NCBI RefSeq assembly: GCF_019890615.1
Contig: NZ_JAINVZ010000011.1
Location: 62,001 to 126,000, forward strand
DNA length: 64,000 bases
Source: Streptantibioticus parmotrematis
GTDB taxonomy: Bacteria > Actinomycetota > Actinomycetes > Streptomycetales > Streptomycetaceae
Reading direction: 5' to 3'
The position numbers and the translations under genes were made by a program. This document shows, piece by piece, positions 49,339-57,708 of this stretch. Each line of letters begins with the position of its first letter. Position 1 is the first letter of the stretch. The notes under the pieces were generated by a model. That model had not been told where the DNA came from, did not search any database, and was given only the letters and a program-made list of their open reading frames with translations.

Positions 49339-50454
49339 ATGACCGAGACCAGCGAGACCGGCGGGACGACAGGCGAGAGCAGGACGAACGACGAGGTGTG
49401 GATAGTCGGGGCGACCGGCCGGGTGGGCCGCGGCGTGACCGCGCGACTGGCCGCGCGGGGGCTGACGGTCGTGCCGGTCGGGCGCAGCCGGGAGCGGATG
49501 GCCGCCGCCGGGGCCGAAGCCGGTCTGCCCGGGGACGCGAAGGTCGTCGTCGCCGACTCGGCCGAGCGGATCGCGGACGCGATCGCGCGGGAGCGCCCGC
49601 GGGTGGTGGTGAACACGATGGGCGCCTTCGCCGCCACGGCACCGGTGATCGCCCGCGCCTGCATGCCCGGCGGCCACTACGTCGACCAGGCCAACGACGT
49701 GGTCGCCGTGGAGGGGCTGCTCGCCCTGCACGACGAAGCGGTGGCGGCGGGCAGCACCCTGGTCACCGGCGCCGGATTCGGCGTGCTGGCGACCGAGGCG
49801 GTGGTGGCGAAGCTGTGCGAAGGCCGGGCCACGCCGCACCGGGTGCGGGTCGACTCCGTGGCCTCGGTGGCCATCGAGGCAGGCGCGCTCGGTGCCGCCT
49901 TGGCGGCCAGCATCGTGGGCGTGCTCACCACCGGCGGACGGCGGTACGAGAACGGGCGGCTGGTGACGTCGCGCCTCGGGGCGGACCCGCAGCAACTCAC
50001 CTTTCCGGACGGGGAGTCGGCGAAGTCGGCCGGTGTCGCGTCCGGCGAGCTCGTCGCGGCGCACGCGGTGAGCGGAGCACCGTTCGTCACCGCCACTTCC
50101 GGCCTCGTGCCGACCGCTCCGCTGATACGTGCCCTGCTCCCGTCGCTCGGCCGCCTGTTGTCCGTTCCGGCGCTGCGACGCCTCGCCGTCGACCGGCTCG
50201 GCCGGGTCCCGGTGAAGCCCGCACCTCGTCCGCGCGAGCACTCCTGGGGGCACGCCGTCGTCGAGTGGGCGGACGGCACCCGGCGCGAGGGATGGCTCCG
50301 CGCCGACGAGGGCATGGACTTCACGGCCGACGTCACCGCCACCGTCACCGAACTGCTGGCCCGTGGCGGCGGCAGGCCCGGGGCCTGGACACCGGCAGCC
50401 GCCCTCGGAACGGACCTGGCGAAGGCCGCGGGCGGCACCTTCGTCCTGGACTGA
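49339..50454 (+). CDS. Saccharopine dehydrogenase-like oxidoreductase
   Basis: 371 residues. VWIVGATGRVGRGVTARLAA is the Rossmann NAD(P) loop; VVVNTMGAFAATAPVIARAC, GGHYVDQANDV and LVTGAGFGVLATEAVVAKLC match the saccharopine-reductase-like group of putative trans-acting enoyl reductases. The substrate is unknown. ATG 49339 follows AGGGTGACG. Likely regulated by the divergent TetR. Confidence 0.82.
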   Translation: MTETSETGGTTGESRTNDEVWIVGATGRVGRGVTARLAARGLTVVPVGRSRERMAAAGAEAGLPGDAKVVVADSAERIADAIARERPRVVVNTMGAFAATAPVIARACMPGGHYVDQANDVVAVEGLLALHDEAVAAGSTLVTGAGFGVLATEAVVAKLCEGRATPHRVRVDSVASVAIEAGALGAALAASIVGVLTTGGRRYENGRLVTSRLGADPQQLTFPDGESAKSAGVASGELVAAHAVSGAPFVTATSGLVPTAPLIRALLPSLGRLLSVPALRRLAVDRLGRVPVKPAPRPREHSWGHAVVEWADGTRREGWLRADEGMDFTADVTATVTELLARGGGRPGAWTPAAALGTDLAKAAGGTFVLD

Positions 50455-50478
50455 GGAGCGCGCCGCCCGTTCCCGTGG

Positions 50479-51180
50479 TCAGCGGGCGGCGCGTCGGTGT
50501 CGCAGGCGCATCAGGCTCGGCGGGGCGGCGAGCAGCAGCAGGCTGTAGTACTGCAGGACGGGTACGGCCAGCGCGATGGCGAAGGCGATGGCCAGGGCGA
50601 GGACGTTGAGACAGCTCTCGGCGTACAGGTCGCCGGTCCTCGCGCGGGCCGCCTCGCCGTCCTCCTCCAGGAGTGCCGGGGTGGTCTTCAGGATCCTCAG
50701 CATCGCGGTCCGGCAGACCATGCCGGCCAGGAGGGTCGCGTAGTAGAACGCCCCCACGAACCGGTCGCGGCCGAAGGTGCCGAGCATCTCCGTCGGCAGC
50801 GGAAGGACGACGACGGAGAGCAGCCACCCCATGTTCCACATCGTCAGGGCGCGGGTGAGCTTCGTGACCGACGAGAAGGTCCGGTGGTGCTCCCGCCAGA
50901 TGTTCGCGATGACCGCGAAGCTGAGCAGGAAGCTCCAGATCTGGTCGAAGTGACCGGTGATCACCTCGCTGGCGTGCTCGTGGGCGGACGCGGTCTCCGG
51001 GACGAGGTCCACCAGCGGCAGGATCAGCAGGGTGATGGAGATCGCGGTCACCGCGTCGGTGAAGAGCACCAGGCGCTCCCCCGACATGCCGCTCTCGATC
51101 CCGTCCGACGTGGGAACCGACGGCTCCGCCGGGTCGGCCCCTGCCGTCCCGATCTCGTCGATGACACCTCTGGAACCCAT
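50479..51180 (-). CDS. TMEM175/DUF1211 family membrane protein
   Basis: 233 residues. RLVLFTDAVTAISITLLILP carries the (F/Y)(S/T)D signature of TMEM175-type potassium channels; about six spans follow, including WSFLLSFAVIANIWREHHRT and MWNMGWLLSVVVLPLPTEML. Bacterial members form K+-permeable tetramers. ATG 51180 follows GGGAGAGG. The 178 bp beyond its start hold no gene. Confidence 0.85.
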   Translation of the reverse strand: MGSRGVIDEIGTAGADPAEPSVPTSDGIESGMSGERLVLFTDAVTAISITLLILPLVDLVPETASAHEHASEVITGHFDQIWSFLLSFAVIANIWREHHRTFSSVTKLTRALTMWNMGWLLSVVVLPLPTEMLGTFGRDRFVGAFYYATLLAGMVCRTAMLRILKTTPALLEEDGEAARARTGDLYAESCLNVLALAIAFAIALAVPVLQYYSLLLLAAPPSLMRLRHRRAAR

Positions 51181-51358
51181 ACGTTCGCGCCTCTCCCTTG
51201 TCGTGCCCGCCGCGCCTGCTGTCGCCACCGGACTCCGTCGACCGTGACGTTCCGACGAACCGCGCGGACGCCTACCCATGGCGACAGCGGGTAGTCGACG
51301 CGGGTACGCGGCCGGCCGGCCCTCCGCGCGCGGCGCCCACGCCGTCACGGACGAAGTA

Positions 51359-51763
51359 CTAGACCAGTGGCTTGCGTTCGGGCCACCACCGCCGGACGGC
51401 CTCGGCGGTCGTCGTCGGGCTCACGTTGAAACAGAGCTTCGCGCCGGGTGCCAGTTCGCGGGTGGTGTCGACCAGGACCTCGAAGAGCGGGGTCAGCGCC
51501 GGGTCCAGCCGGACACCGGCACCGATCATCACGATGTCGTAGTCCTTCCCCGACAGCGCGGCGCGGTAGACCGCCTCGGCCGTGCGGCCGTAGTCGAGCA
51601 GGCAGACGTCCACGGTGAAGCCGCGTTCCTCCAGCCGGGCCCGCTCGGCGGCCACACCGGCCCGGACCGCTTCGGCGTCGATCTCGGGGAACGCCGCCCG
51701 CGACGAGGCCGCGTCGTCCACCAGCGCGGGATCGAGACCGACGGTGAGCATGGACGGGGACAT
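51359..51763 (-). CDS. Conserved small alpha/beta protein
   Basis: 134 residues. A near-ideal AGGAGGTG lies 7 bases before the ATG. ARLEERGFTVDVCLLDYGRT, YDIVMIGAGVRLDPALTPLF and ELAPGAKLCFNVSPTT give a Rossmann-like alternation similar to small response-regulator-like proteins, but no Asp phospho-site or catalytic motif is clear. Function unknown. The gene is divergent from a LuxR regulator. Confidence 0.7.
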   Translation of the reverse strand: MSPSMLTVGLDPALVDDAASSRAAFPEIDAEAVRAGVAAERARLEERGFTVDVCLLDYGRTAEAVYRAALSGKDYDIVMIGAGVRLDPALTPLFEVLVDTTRELAPGAKLCFNVSPTTTAEAVRRWWPERKPLV

Positions 51764-51782
51764 GCCGCGACACCTCCTGTTG

Positions 51783-51868
51783 CTTCTGTTGCCTTCGCTT
51801 GTTGCCTTCGCTCCGTCTTCCGGATTGCCGTCTTCCGGATTGCCTTCGCTCCGTCTTCCGGACCGACG
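51783..51868. repeat. CTTCCGGATTGCC repeats in a divergent leader
   Basis: CCGTCTTCCGGATTG occurs twice in tandem (about 51828-51857), within a wider pattern of TTGCCTTCGCT and CTCCGTCTTCCGGA copies. It lies in the 160-bp gap between the small protein and the LuxR gene. Confidence 0.7.
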
Positions 51869-51923
51869 GTAGGCATCGGGCATCCACCCGGCCATCCCAC
51901 ACTTCTGGGATACCGTTCGGCCG

Positions 51924-52958
51924 GTGAGTTCCCCGGTGGCCCGGCGCGAGACCGTGCGTGACATCGAGGCGATCTGCCGTCTCGACCTCGACTCCCGGGA
52001 GCTGCGACGCCGGATCGCCGAGCGGCTGACGCGGCTCGTCCCGGCCGACTCCTACTGCTTCGGCACGATCGACCCCACGACGTTGCTGATCACCGACGAC
52101 GTGAGCGCCGGGCTCACGCCGGACGCGGCAGTGGCCGCCGCGCACAACGAGTACCTGGTGGACGACGTACTGAAGTTCGCGGCGCTCGCCCGCTCCGAGG
52201 TGCGCGCGGGCACGCTCGGTGCGGCCACCGGCGGTGACCCCCGTTCCAGCCACCGCTACCGGGCGGTGCTCCCGATGATCGACGCGCGGCACGAGTTGCG
52301 GGCGAGCTTCGTGGTGGACCACCGGTGCTGGGGCGCCATCGCCCTGTTCGCGGGCGGTGGGCGGCCCGACTTCACCCCGGACGACGTCGACGTTCTGCGA
52401 CGGCTGTCCGCCCCGGTGGCCGCGGCCCTGCGCCGGGCCGTCCACCGGCCACCGGCCGAGGCCGCCGCGGGCCCGGACGAGGCGGGTGTGCTCCTGCTCG
52501 ACCAGGACCTGCGCCTGCTCTCGGAGAACCCGGCCGCGAAGCTCTGGCGGGACGAACTGGCCTCGTCCGGGGCGGAGTTGCCCATCGCGGTCCTGGAAGT
52601 CGCCGCGCGGGGGAGAGGCGCGACGCTGCCCGCCTACGGGCGGATCCGCGGCCGCTCGGGCCGGTGGCTCTCGGTCCACGCCTCGCCGCTGAGCGGTGGC
52701 CCGTACGCGGCGCCCCTCGCCGTGACGCTGCACCCGGCACCGAGCGCGGACGTGGCCGAGTTGCTGCTGCTCGCGTACGGGCTCACGCCGCGCGAGCGGG
52801 ACGTCCTGGCGCGGGTCGTCGCGGGCCTGCCCTCGCGGGCCATCGCCATGGAACTGCACATCACCGCGGCCACCGTGCAGGACCACCTGAAGAGCGTCTT
52901 CGCGAAGACCGGTGTCCGCAGCCGCCGCGAACTGGTGGCGACCATCCTGCACCTGTGA
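51924..52958 (+). CDS. LuxR-family regulator with N-terminal GAF-like domain
   Basis: 344 residues. The N-terminal 170 residues look GAF-like (LVPADSYCFGTIDPTTLLIT, ELRASFVVDHRCWGAIALFA), a PAS-like middle follows (LLDQDLRLLSENPAAKLWRD), and the C terminus is a LuxR helix-turn-helix (LTPRERDVLARVVAGLPSRA, AATVQDHLKSVFAKTGVRSR). GATACCGT 8 bases before the GTG suggests a leaderless transcript. The ligand is unknown. Confidence 0.87.
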   Translation: MSSPVARRETVRDIEAICRLDLDSRELRRRIAERLTRLVPADSYCFGTIDPTTLLITDDVSAGLTPDAAVAAAHNEYLVDDVLKFAALARSEVRAGTLGAATGGDPRSSHRYRAVLPMIDARHELRASFVVDHRCWGAIALFAGGGRPDFTPDDVDVLRRLSAPVAAALRRAVHRPPAEAAAGPDEAGVLLLDQDLRLLSENPAAKLWRDELASSGAELPIAVLEVAARGRGATLPAYGRIRGRSGRWLSVHASPLSGGPYAAPLAVTLHPAPSADVAELLLLAYGLTPRERDVLARVVAGLPSRAIAMELHITAATVQDHLKSVFAKTGVRSRRELVATILHL

Positions 52959-53036
52959 GCGGACCGCCGGGTGCACCCGGCGCCCGCCGTCCGCCGCCCG
53001 CCCCCGGCTCCCCGCCGCGCGCCTTCCGGCCGTCGT

Positions 53037-53150
53037 TAAGATGCTCGTGCCCAGGACGGCTCTGGGGGAGGAAACCGGTGCGAGTCCGGTGCGGTCCCGC
53101 CACTGTCACCCCGTTCGCGCGGGGGAGCCAGGAACTCCCGCCGTCCCTCT
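53037..53150 (+). ncRNA. Cobalamin riboswitch
   Basis: GGAGGAAACCGGTGCGAGTC followed by GGTGCGGTCCCGCCACTGTC matches the conserved core of the adenosylcobalamin riboswitch, and GAGCCAGGAACTCCCGCC corresponds to the B12 box. It ends about 35 bases before cobN. Coenzyme B12 binding should lower cobN expression. Confidence 0.92.
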
Positions 53151-53185
53151 CCCACCCGGGGCGCGGACCCCGAGGAAGGCCCGCC

Positions 53186-56100
53186 GTGATCCTGCTGCTG
53201 TCCACCTCCGACACCGACCTGCTGAGCGCCCGCGCCGCCGAGGGGCCGGTCGCCTACCGGTGGGCCAACCCGGCGCGGCTGGACCTGGACGCGCTGCCGG
53301 GGCTGCTGGAGGGCACCGACCTCGTCGTCGTGCGCCTGCTGGGCGGGGTGCGGGCCTGGCAGGAAGGGCTCGACCTGCTGCTGGCCGGGCCGCGCCCGGT
53401 CGTCGTGCTCACCGGTGAACAGGCCCCCGACGCCCAGCTGATGGCGGCGTCCACCGTGCCCGTGGGCATCGCCGCCGAAGCGCACGCCTACCTCGCGCAC
53501 GGCGGCCCGGACAACCTCGGGCAGCTCGCCCGCTTCCTGTCCGACACCGTGCTGCTGACCGGCCACGGCTTCGAGCCGCCGAGCCCCGCGCCGAGCTGGG
53601 GCGCGCTGGAACGCGAGGCACGCGAGGCGCACGGCGCCGATGGCCCCGACGGCACCCGCCCCGAGATCGCCGTCCTCTACTACCGCGCCCACCACATGAG
53701 CGGCAACACCGGCTTCGTGGACGCCCTGTGCTCCGCGATCGAGGACGCGGGCGGCCGGCCCAAGCCGCTGTACGTCGCCTCGTTGCGCGCGCCCGAGCCC
53801 GAACTGCTCGCCGCGCTCGGCACCGCCGACGCGATCGTCACCACCGTGCTGGCGGCGGGCGGCACCCGGCCCGCCGACGCCTCCGCCGGAGGGGACGAGG
53901 AGGCGTGGGACGCGGGCGCGCTCGCGTCCCTCGACGTGCCCGTGCTCCAGGCGCTGTGCCTGACCGGGCCGCGCACCGCGTGGGAGGAGAACGACGAGGG
54001 CCTGTCCCCGCTGGACGCGGCGACGCAGGTCGCGGTGCCGGAGTTCGACGGGCGGCTGATCACCGTGCCGTTCTCCTTCAAGGAGATCGACGCCGACGGC
54101 CTGCCCTCCTACGTCGCCGATCCCGAACGCGCCGCCCGCGTCGCCGGGATCGCGGTGCGCCACGCCCGCCTGCGCCACATCCCGGTGGCCGACAAGCGCC
54201 TCGCCCTCGTGCTGTCCGCGTACCCCACGAAGCACTCGCGCATCGGCAACGCGGTCGGCCTCGACACCCCGGCGAGCGCGGTCGCGTTGCTGCGCAGGCT
54301 GCGCGCGGACGGCTGGGACTTCGGCGACGCCGACATCCCCGGCCTGGTCTCCGGCGACGGCGACGAGCTGATCCGGGAGCTGATCGAGGCAGGCGGCCAC
54401 GACCAGGAGTGGCTGACCGAGGAGCAGCTCGCCCGCAACCCGGTGCGCGTCCCGGCCGCCGACTACCGCCGGTGGTTCGACCGACTGCCGCGCGAGCTGC
54501 GGGAGTCGGTGGAGGAGCACTGGGGTCCCGCGCCCGGCGAGATGTTCGTGGACCGCAGCCGCAACCCGGAGGGCGACATCGTGCTGGCCGCGTTGCGGTA
54601 CGGCAACCTGCTCGTCCTCATCCAGCCGCCGCGCGGCTTCGGCGAGAATCCCATCGCCATCTACCACGACCCCGACCTGCCGCCGTCCCACCACTACCTG
54701 GCCGCCTACCGCTGGATCGCGGCGCGGCGCGAGGAGGGCGGCTTCGGCGCCGACGCGATGGTGCACCTGGGCAAGCACGGCAACCTGGAGTGGCTGCCGG
54801 GGAAGAACGCGGGCCTGTCCGCCGCCTGCGGCCCCGACGCGGCGCTCGGCGACCTGCCGCTGGTCTACCCGTTCCTGGTCAACGACCCCGGCGAGGGCAC
54901 GCAGGCCAAGCGCCGCGCGCACGCCACGCTCGTGGACCACCTGGTGCCGCCGATGGCCCGCGCCGACTCCTACGGCGACATCGCGCGCCTGGAGCAACTC
55001 CTGGACGAGCACGCCTCGATCGCCGCGATGGACCCGGCCAAGCTGCCCGCGATCCGCTCGCAGATCTGGACGCTGATCCAGGCCGCCAAGCTCGACCACG
55101 ACCTCGGGCTGGACGACCGGCCGCACGACGCGGAGTTCGACGACTTCCTGCTGCACGTCGACGGCTGGCTGTGCGAGATCAAGGACGCCCAGATCCGCGA
55201 CGGCCTGCACGTGCTGGGCCAGGCACCGACCGGTCCGGAACGCGTCAACCTCGTGCTGGCGATCCTGCGCGCCCGCCAGATCTGGGGCGGCAGCGCCGCG
55301 CTGCCGGGCCTGCGCGAGGCGCTCGGCCTGGACGAGTCGGCCGCGACGCGCACCGACGCCGACGACGCGGAGGCCCGCGCGCGTGAGCTGGTCGAGGCGA
55401 TGGAGGCGGCGGGCTGGTCGCCGGACGCGGTCGAACGCGTCGCCGCCGGGCACCCCGAGGCGGTCGGCCGCGTGCTGGACTTCGCCGCCCGGCAGGTCGT
55501 CCCGCGCCTGGAGCGCACCGGCGACGAGATCGAGGCGGCCGTGCACGCGCTGAACGGCGGCTTCGTGCCCGCCGGACCGTCCGGCTCGCCGCTGCGCGGG
55601 CTGGTCAACGTGCTGCCGACCGGCCGCAACTTCTACTCCGTCGACCCGAAGGCGATCCCCAGCCGCCTCGCCTGGGACACCGGCCAGGCGCTCGCCGACT
55701 CCCTGCTGGAGCGCTACCGCACCGACAACGGCGACTGGCCGCGCTCGGTCGGCCTGTCGCTGTGGGGAACGAGCGCGATGCGCACGGCCGGTGACGACGT
55801 GGCCGAGGCGCTGGCGCTGCTGGGCGTGCGGCCGGTGTGGGACGACGCGTCCCGGCGCGTGACGGGCGTGGAGGCGGTCCCGGCCGAGGAGCTGGGCCGC
55901 CCGCGCGTGGACGTCACGTTGCGCATCTCCGGCTTCTTCCGCGACGCGTTCCCGCACGTCGTCGCGCTGCTGGACGACGCGGTGCGGCTGGTCGCGGCGC
56001 TGGAGGAGCCGGACGACGCCAACTTCCTGCGCGCGCACGCCCGCGCGGACCTGGCCGCCCACGGCGACGAACGCCGGGCGACCACCCGCATCTTCGGCTC

Positions 56101-56818
56101 CCGGCCCGGCACGTACGGGGCGGGGCTGCTCCAGCTCATCGACAGCCGCGACTGGCGCACCGACGCCGACCTCGCGGAGGTCTACACGGCGTGGGGCGGC
56201 TACGCGTACGGCCGCGACCTGGCCGGGCGCCCGGCGCGCGAGGAGATGGAGACCGCGTACCAGCGCATCGCGGTGGCCGCGAAGAACACCGACACCCGCG
56301 AGCACGACATCGCCGACTCCGACGACTACTTCCAGTACCACGGCGGCATGGTCGCCACCGTCCGCGCGCTGTCCGGCCGCGCCCCGGAGGCGTACATCGG
56401 CGACAGCACCCGCCCGGAGACGGTGCGCACCCGCACGCTGGTCGAGGAGACCTCGCGGGTCTTCCGGGCCCGGGTGGTCAACCCCCGCTGGATCGAGGCG
56501 ATGAAGCGCCACGGCTACAAGGGCGCCTTCGAACTGGCCGCGACCGTGGACTACTTGTTCGGCTACGACGCGACGACCGGCGTGGTGGCCGACTGGATGT
56601 ACGACAAGCTCGCCCAGACCTATGTCCTGGACGACGACAACCGCGCCTTCCTCCAGGACGCCAACCCGTGGGCCCTGCACGGCATGGCGGAACGCCTCCT
56701 GGAGGCGGAGTCCCGTGGCATGTGGGCCAAGCCCGACCCGGCGACGCTGGAGGCGTTGCGGCAGGTCTTCCTGGAGACGGAGGGCGAGTTGGAGGGGGAC
56801 GGCGAGGACGAGTCGTGA
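53186..56818 (+). CDS. cobN: Cobaltochelatase large subunit
   Basis: 1210 residues, the usual length. CobN inserts cobalt into hydrogenobyrinic acid diamide with CobS/CobT-type ATPase partners. Landmarks: VLYYRAHHMSGNTGFVDALC, KRLALVLSAYPTKHSRIGNA, MVHLGKHGNLEWLPGKNAGL with metal-site His residues, LPTGRNFYSVDPKAIPSRLA and RVVNPRWIEAMKRHGYKGAF. GTG 53186 follows GAGGAAGG by 5 bases. Under riboswitch control. Its 3' end is duplicated in a 29-bp tandem repeat. Its distance (13 kb) from the other cob genes is notable. Confidence 0.96.
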   Translation: MILLLSTSDTDLLSARAAEGPVAYRWANPARLDLDALPGLLEGTDLVVVRLLGGVRAWQEGLDLLLAGPRPVVVLTGEQAPDAQLMAASTVPVGIAAEAHAYLAHGGPDNLGQLARFLSDTVLLTGHGFEPPSPAPSWGALEREAREAHGADGPDGTRPEIAVLYYRAHHMSGNTGFVDALCSAIEDAGGRPKPLYVASLRAPEPELLAALGTADAIVTTVLAAGGTRPADASAGGDEEAWDAGALASLDVPVLQALCLTGPRTAWEENDEGLSPLDAATQVAVPEFDGRLITVPFSFKEIDADGLPSYVADPERAARVAGIAVRHARLRHIPVADKRLALVLSAYPTKHSRIGNAVGLDTPASAVALLRRLRADGWDFGDADIPGLVSGDGDELIRELIEAGGHDQEWLTEEQLARNPVRVPAADYRRWFDRLPRELRESVEEHWGPAPGEMFVDRSRNPEGDIVLAALRYGNLLVLIQPPRGFGENPIAIYHDPDLPPSHHYLAAYRWIAARREEGGFGADAMVHLGKHGNLEWLPGKNAGLSAACGPDAALGDLPLVYPFLVNDPGEGTQAKRRAHATLVDHLVPPMARADSYGDIARLEQLLDEHASIAAMDPAKLPAIRSQIWTLIQAAKLDHDLGLDDRPHDAEFDDFLLHVDGWLCEIKDAQIRDGLHVLGQAPTGPERVNLVLAILRARQIWGGSAALPGLREALGLDESAATRTDADDAEARARELVEAMEAAGWSPDAVERVAAGHPEAVGRVLDFAARQVVPRLERTGDEIEAAVHALNGGFVPAGPSGSPLRGLVNVLPTGRNFYSVDPKAIPSRLAWDTGQALADSLLERYRTDNGDWPRSVGLSLWGTSAMRTAGDDVAEALALLGVRPVWDDASRRVTGVEAVPAEELGRPRVDVTLRISGFFRDAFPHVVALLDDAVRLVAALEEPDDANFLRAHARADLAAHGDERRATTRIFGSRPGTYGAGLLQLIDSRDWRTDADLAEVYTAWGGYAYGRDLAGRPAREEMETAYQRIAVAAKNTDTREHDIADSDDYFQYHGGMVATVRALSGRAPEAYIGDSTRPETVRTRTLVEETSRVFRARVVNPRWIEAMKRHGYKGAFELAATVDYLFGYDATTGVVADWMYDKLAQTYVLDDDNRAFLQDANPWALHGMAERLLEAESRGMWAKPDPATLEALRQVFLETEGELEGDGEDES

Positions 56819-56849
56819 GCCGGAGCGGTCGCGAGGACGAGTCGTGAGC
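56803..56849. repeat. Duplication across the cobN stop codon
   Basis: CGAGGACGAGTCGTGAGC occurs at 56803-56820 and 56832-56849, period 29 bases. The cobN TGA (56816-56818) lies in the first copy. Confidence 0.9.
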
Positions 56850-56903
56850 GGCGTCGGGGCTCAACCGTACGGTTCTGCGACGAGGCTGACGCCCCGCCAG
56901 GAC

Positions 56904-56931
56904 GTTACCCGGCCCCCTTCAGTGCGATAAT
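56904..56931 (+). promoter_or_regulatory. Predicted promoter of the RHS locus
   Basis: GTTACC at 56904-56909 and GATAAT at 56926-56931, separated by 16 bases, resemble a -35/-10 pair. They lie 44 bases upstream of the WXG-like gene start. The -10 matches the TANNNT pattern well. Confidence 0.45.
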
Positions 56932-56974
56932 CAGCAAGTCATGCGCGCTGTAGGGGGAAACGGGGGCGGGACGC

Positions 56975-57700
56975 ATGTCGATCAATTTGCCGCACTGGCT
57001 CGCCGAGGTCGTGAACATCCTCGGCTTCAACTGGCCGGAGATCGACGAGGACCAGCTGCGCGAGGCGGCCAGGAACCTGCGCTCGTACGCGCAGGACTGC
57101 GAGTCCTCGCACAACGTCACGCACGGCGTCGTCACCGGCGACCTGCCGCAGGTCTACGCCGCGCAGTCGTACACCGCGCTGGCCGAGCTGTGGGCCGGCA
57201 AGACGCAGAACCACATGAAGGACCTCATCGAGGTGTGCCGGCTGCTCGCCGACGCGCTGGAGGTGGCCGCGGTCGGCGTCGAGGGCATGAAGGACGAGTG
57301 CCTGGTGCAGCTCGGCGTGGCCGCCGGTGAGCTGATCGGCGACCAGATCGGCGCGGTCTTCACCCTCGGCCTGTCCGAGGCGGCGGCCGCCGCCGAGATC
57401 GAGCTGCAGAACCGGCTGCTCGACGGCATACTCCAGCGCTTCGAGCAGGAGGTCGTCGGCGTGCTGGTCGGCAAGATGACCGGCCCGCTGAAGGAACAGG
57501 TCGACCGGGCCGTGGAGAAGCTGCTGTTCGAGGAGGTCGCCCACCTGGCGGTCGGCGGACCGCCGCCGGGCCTGAAGCTCGACACCGGGGCGATGCGCGT
57601 CCACGCGGGGACCATCGGCGACCAGGTGGACGCCAACCTCAGCGGCGGCCGGACGTTCTCCTCGAAGATGTCCGCCCTGTCCTTCACCACCGGAGGCTGA
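56975..57700 (+). CDS. WXG100-like protein of an RHS toxin locus
   Basis: 241 residues. Helix (DEDQLREAARNLRSYAQDCE), a short turn and ALAELWAGKTQNHMKDLIEV give an ESAT-6/WXG-like N-terminal half; a Gly/Ala segment (GELIGDQIGAVFTLGLSEAA) and a helical C terminus follow. Genes of this layout precede RHS toxins in Streptomyces and probably act in export or assembly. It is 8 bp upstream of the RHS gene and in the same operon. Confidence 0.75.
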   Translation: MSINLPHWLAEVVNILGFNWPEIDEDQLREAARNLRSYAQDCESSHNVTHGVVTGDLPQVYAAQSYTALAELWAGKTQNHMKDLIEVCRLLADALEVAAVGVEGMKDECLVQLGVAAGELIGDQIGAVFTLGLSEAAAAAEIELQNRLLDGILQRFEQEVVGVLVGKMTGPLKEQVDRAVEKLLFEEVAHLAVGGPPPGLKLDTGAMRVHAGTIGDQVDANLSGGRTFSSKMSALSFTTGG

Positions 57701-57708
57701 CCGCCGCC

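Noticed and set aside
53036-56680. 1214-codon open frame opposite cobN
   Set aside because: Mirror of a highly conserved gene; no motif of its own.
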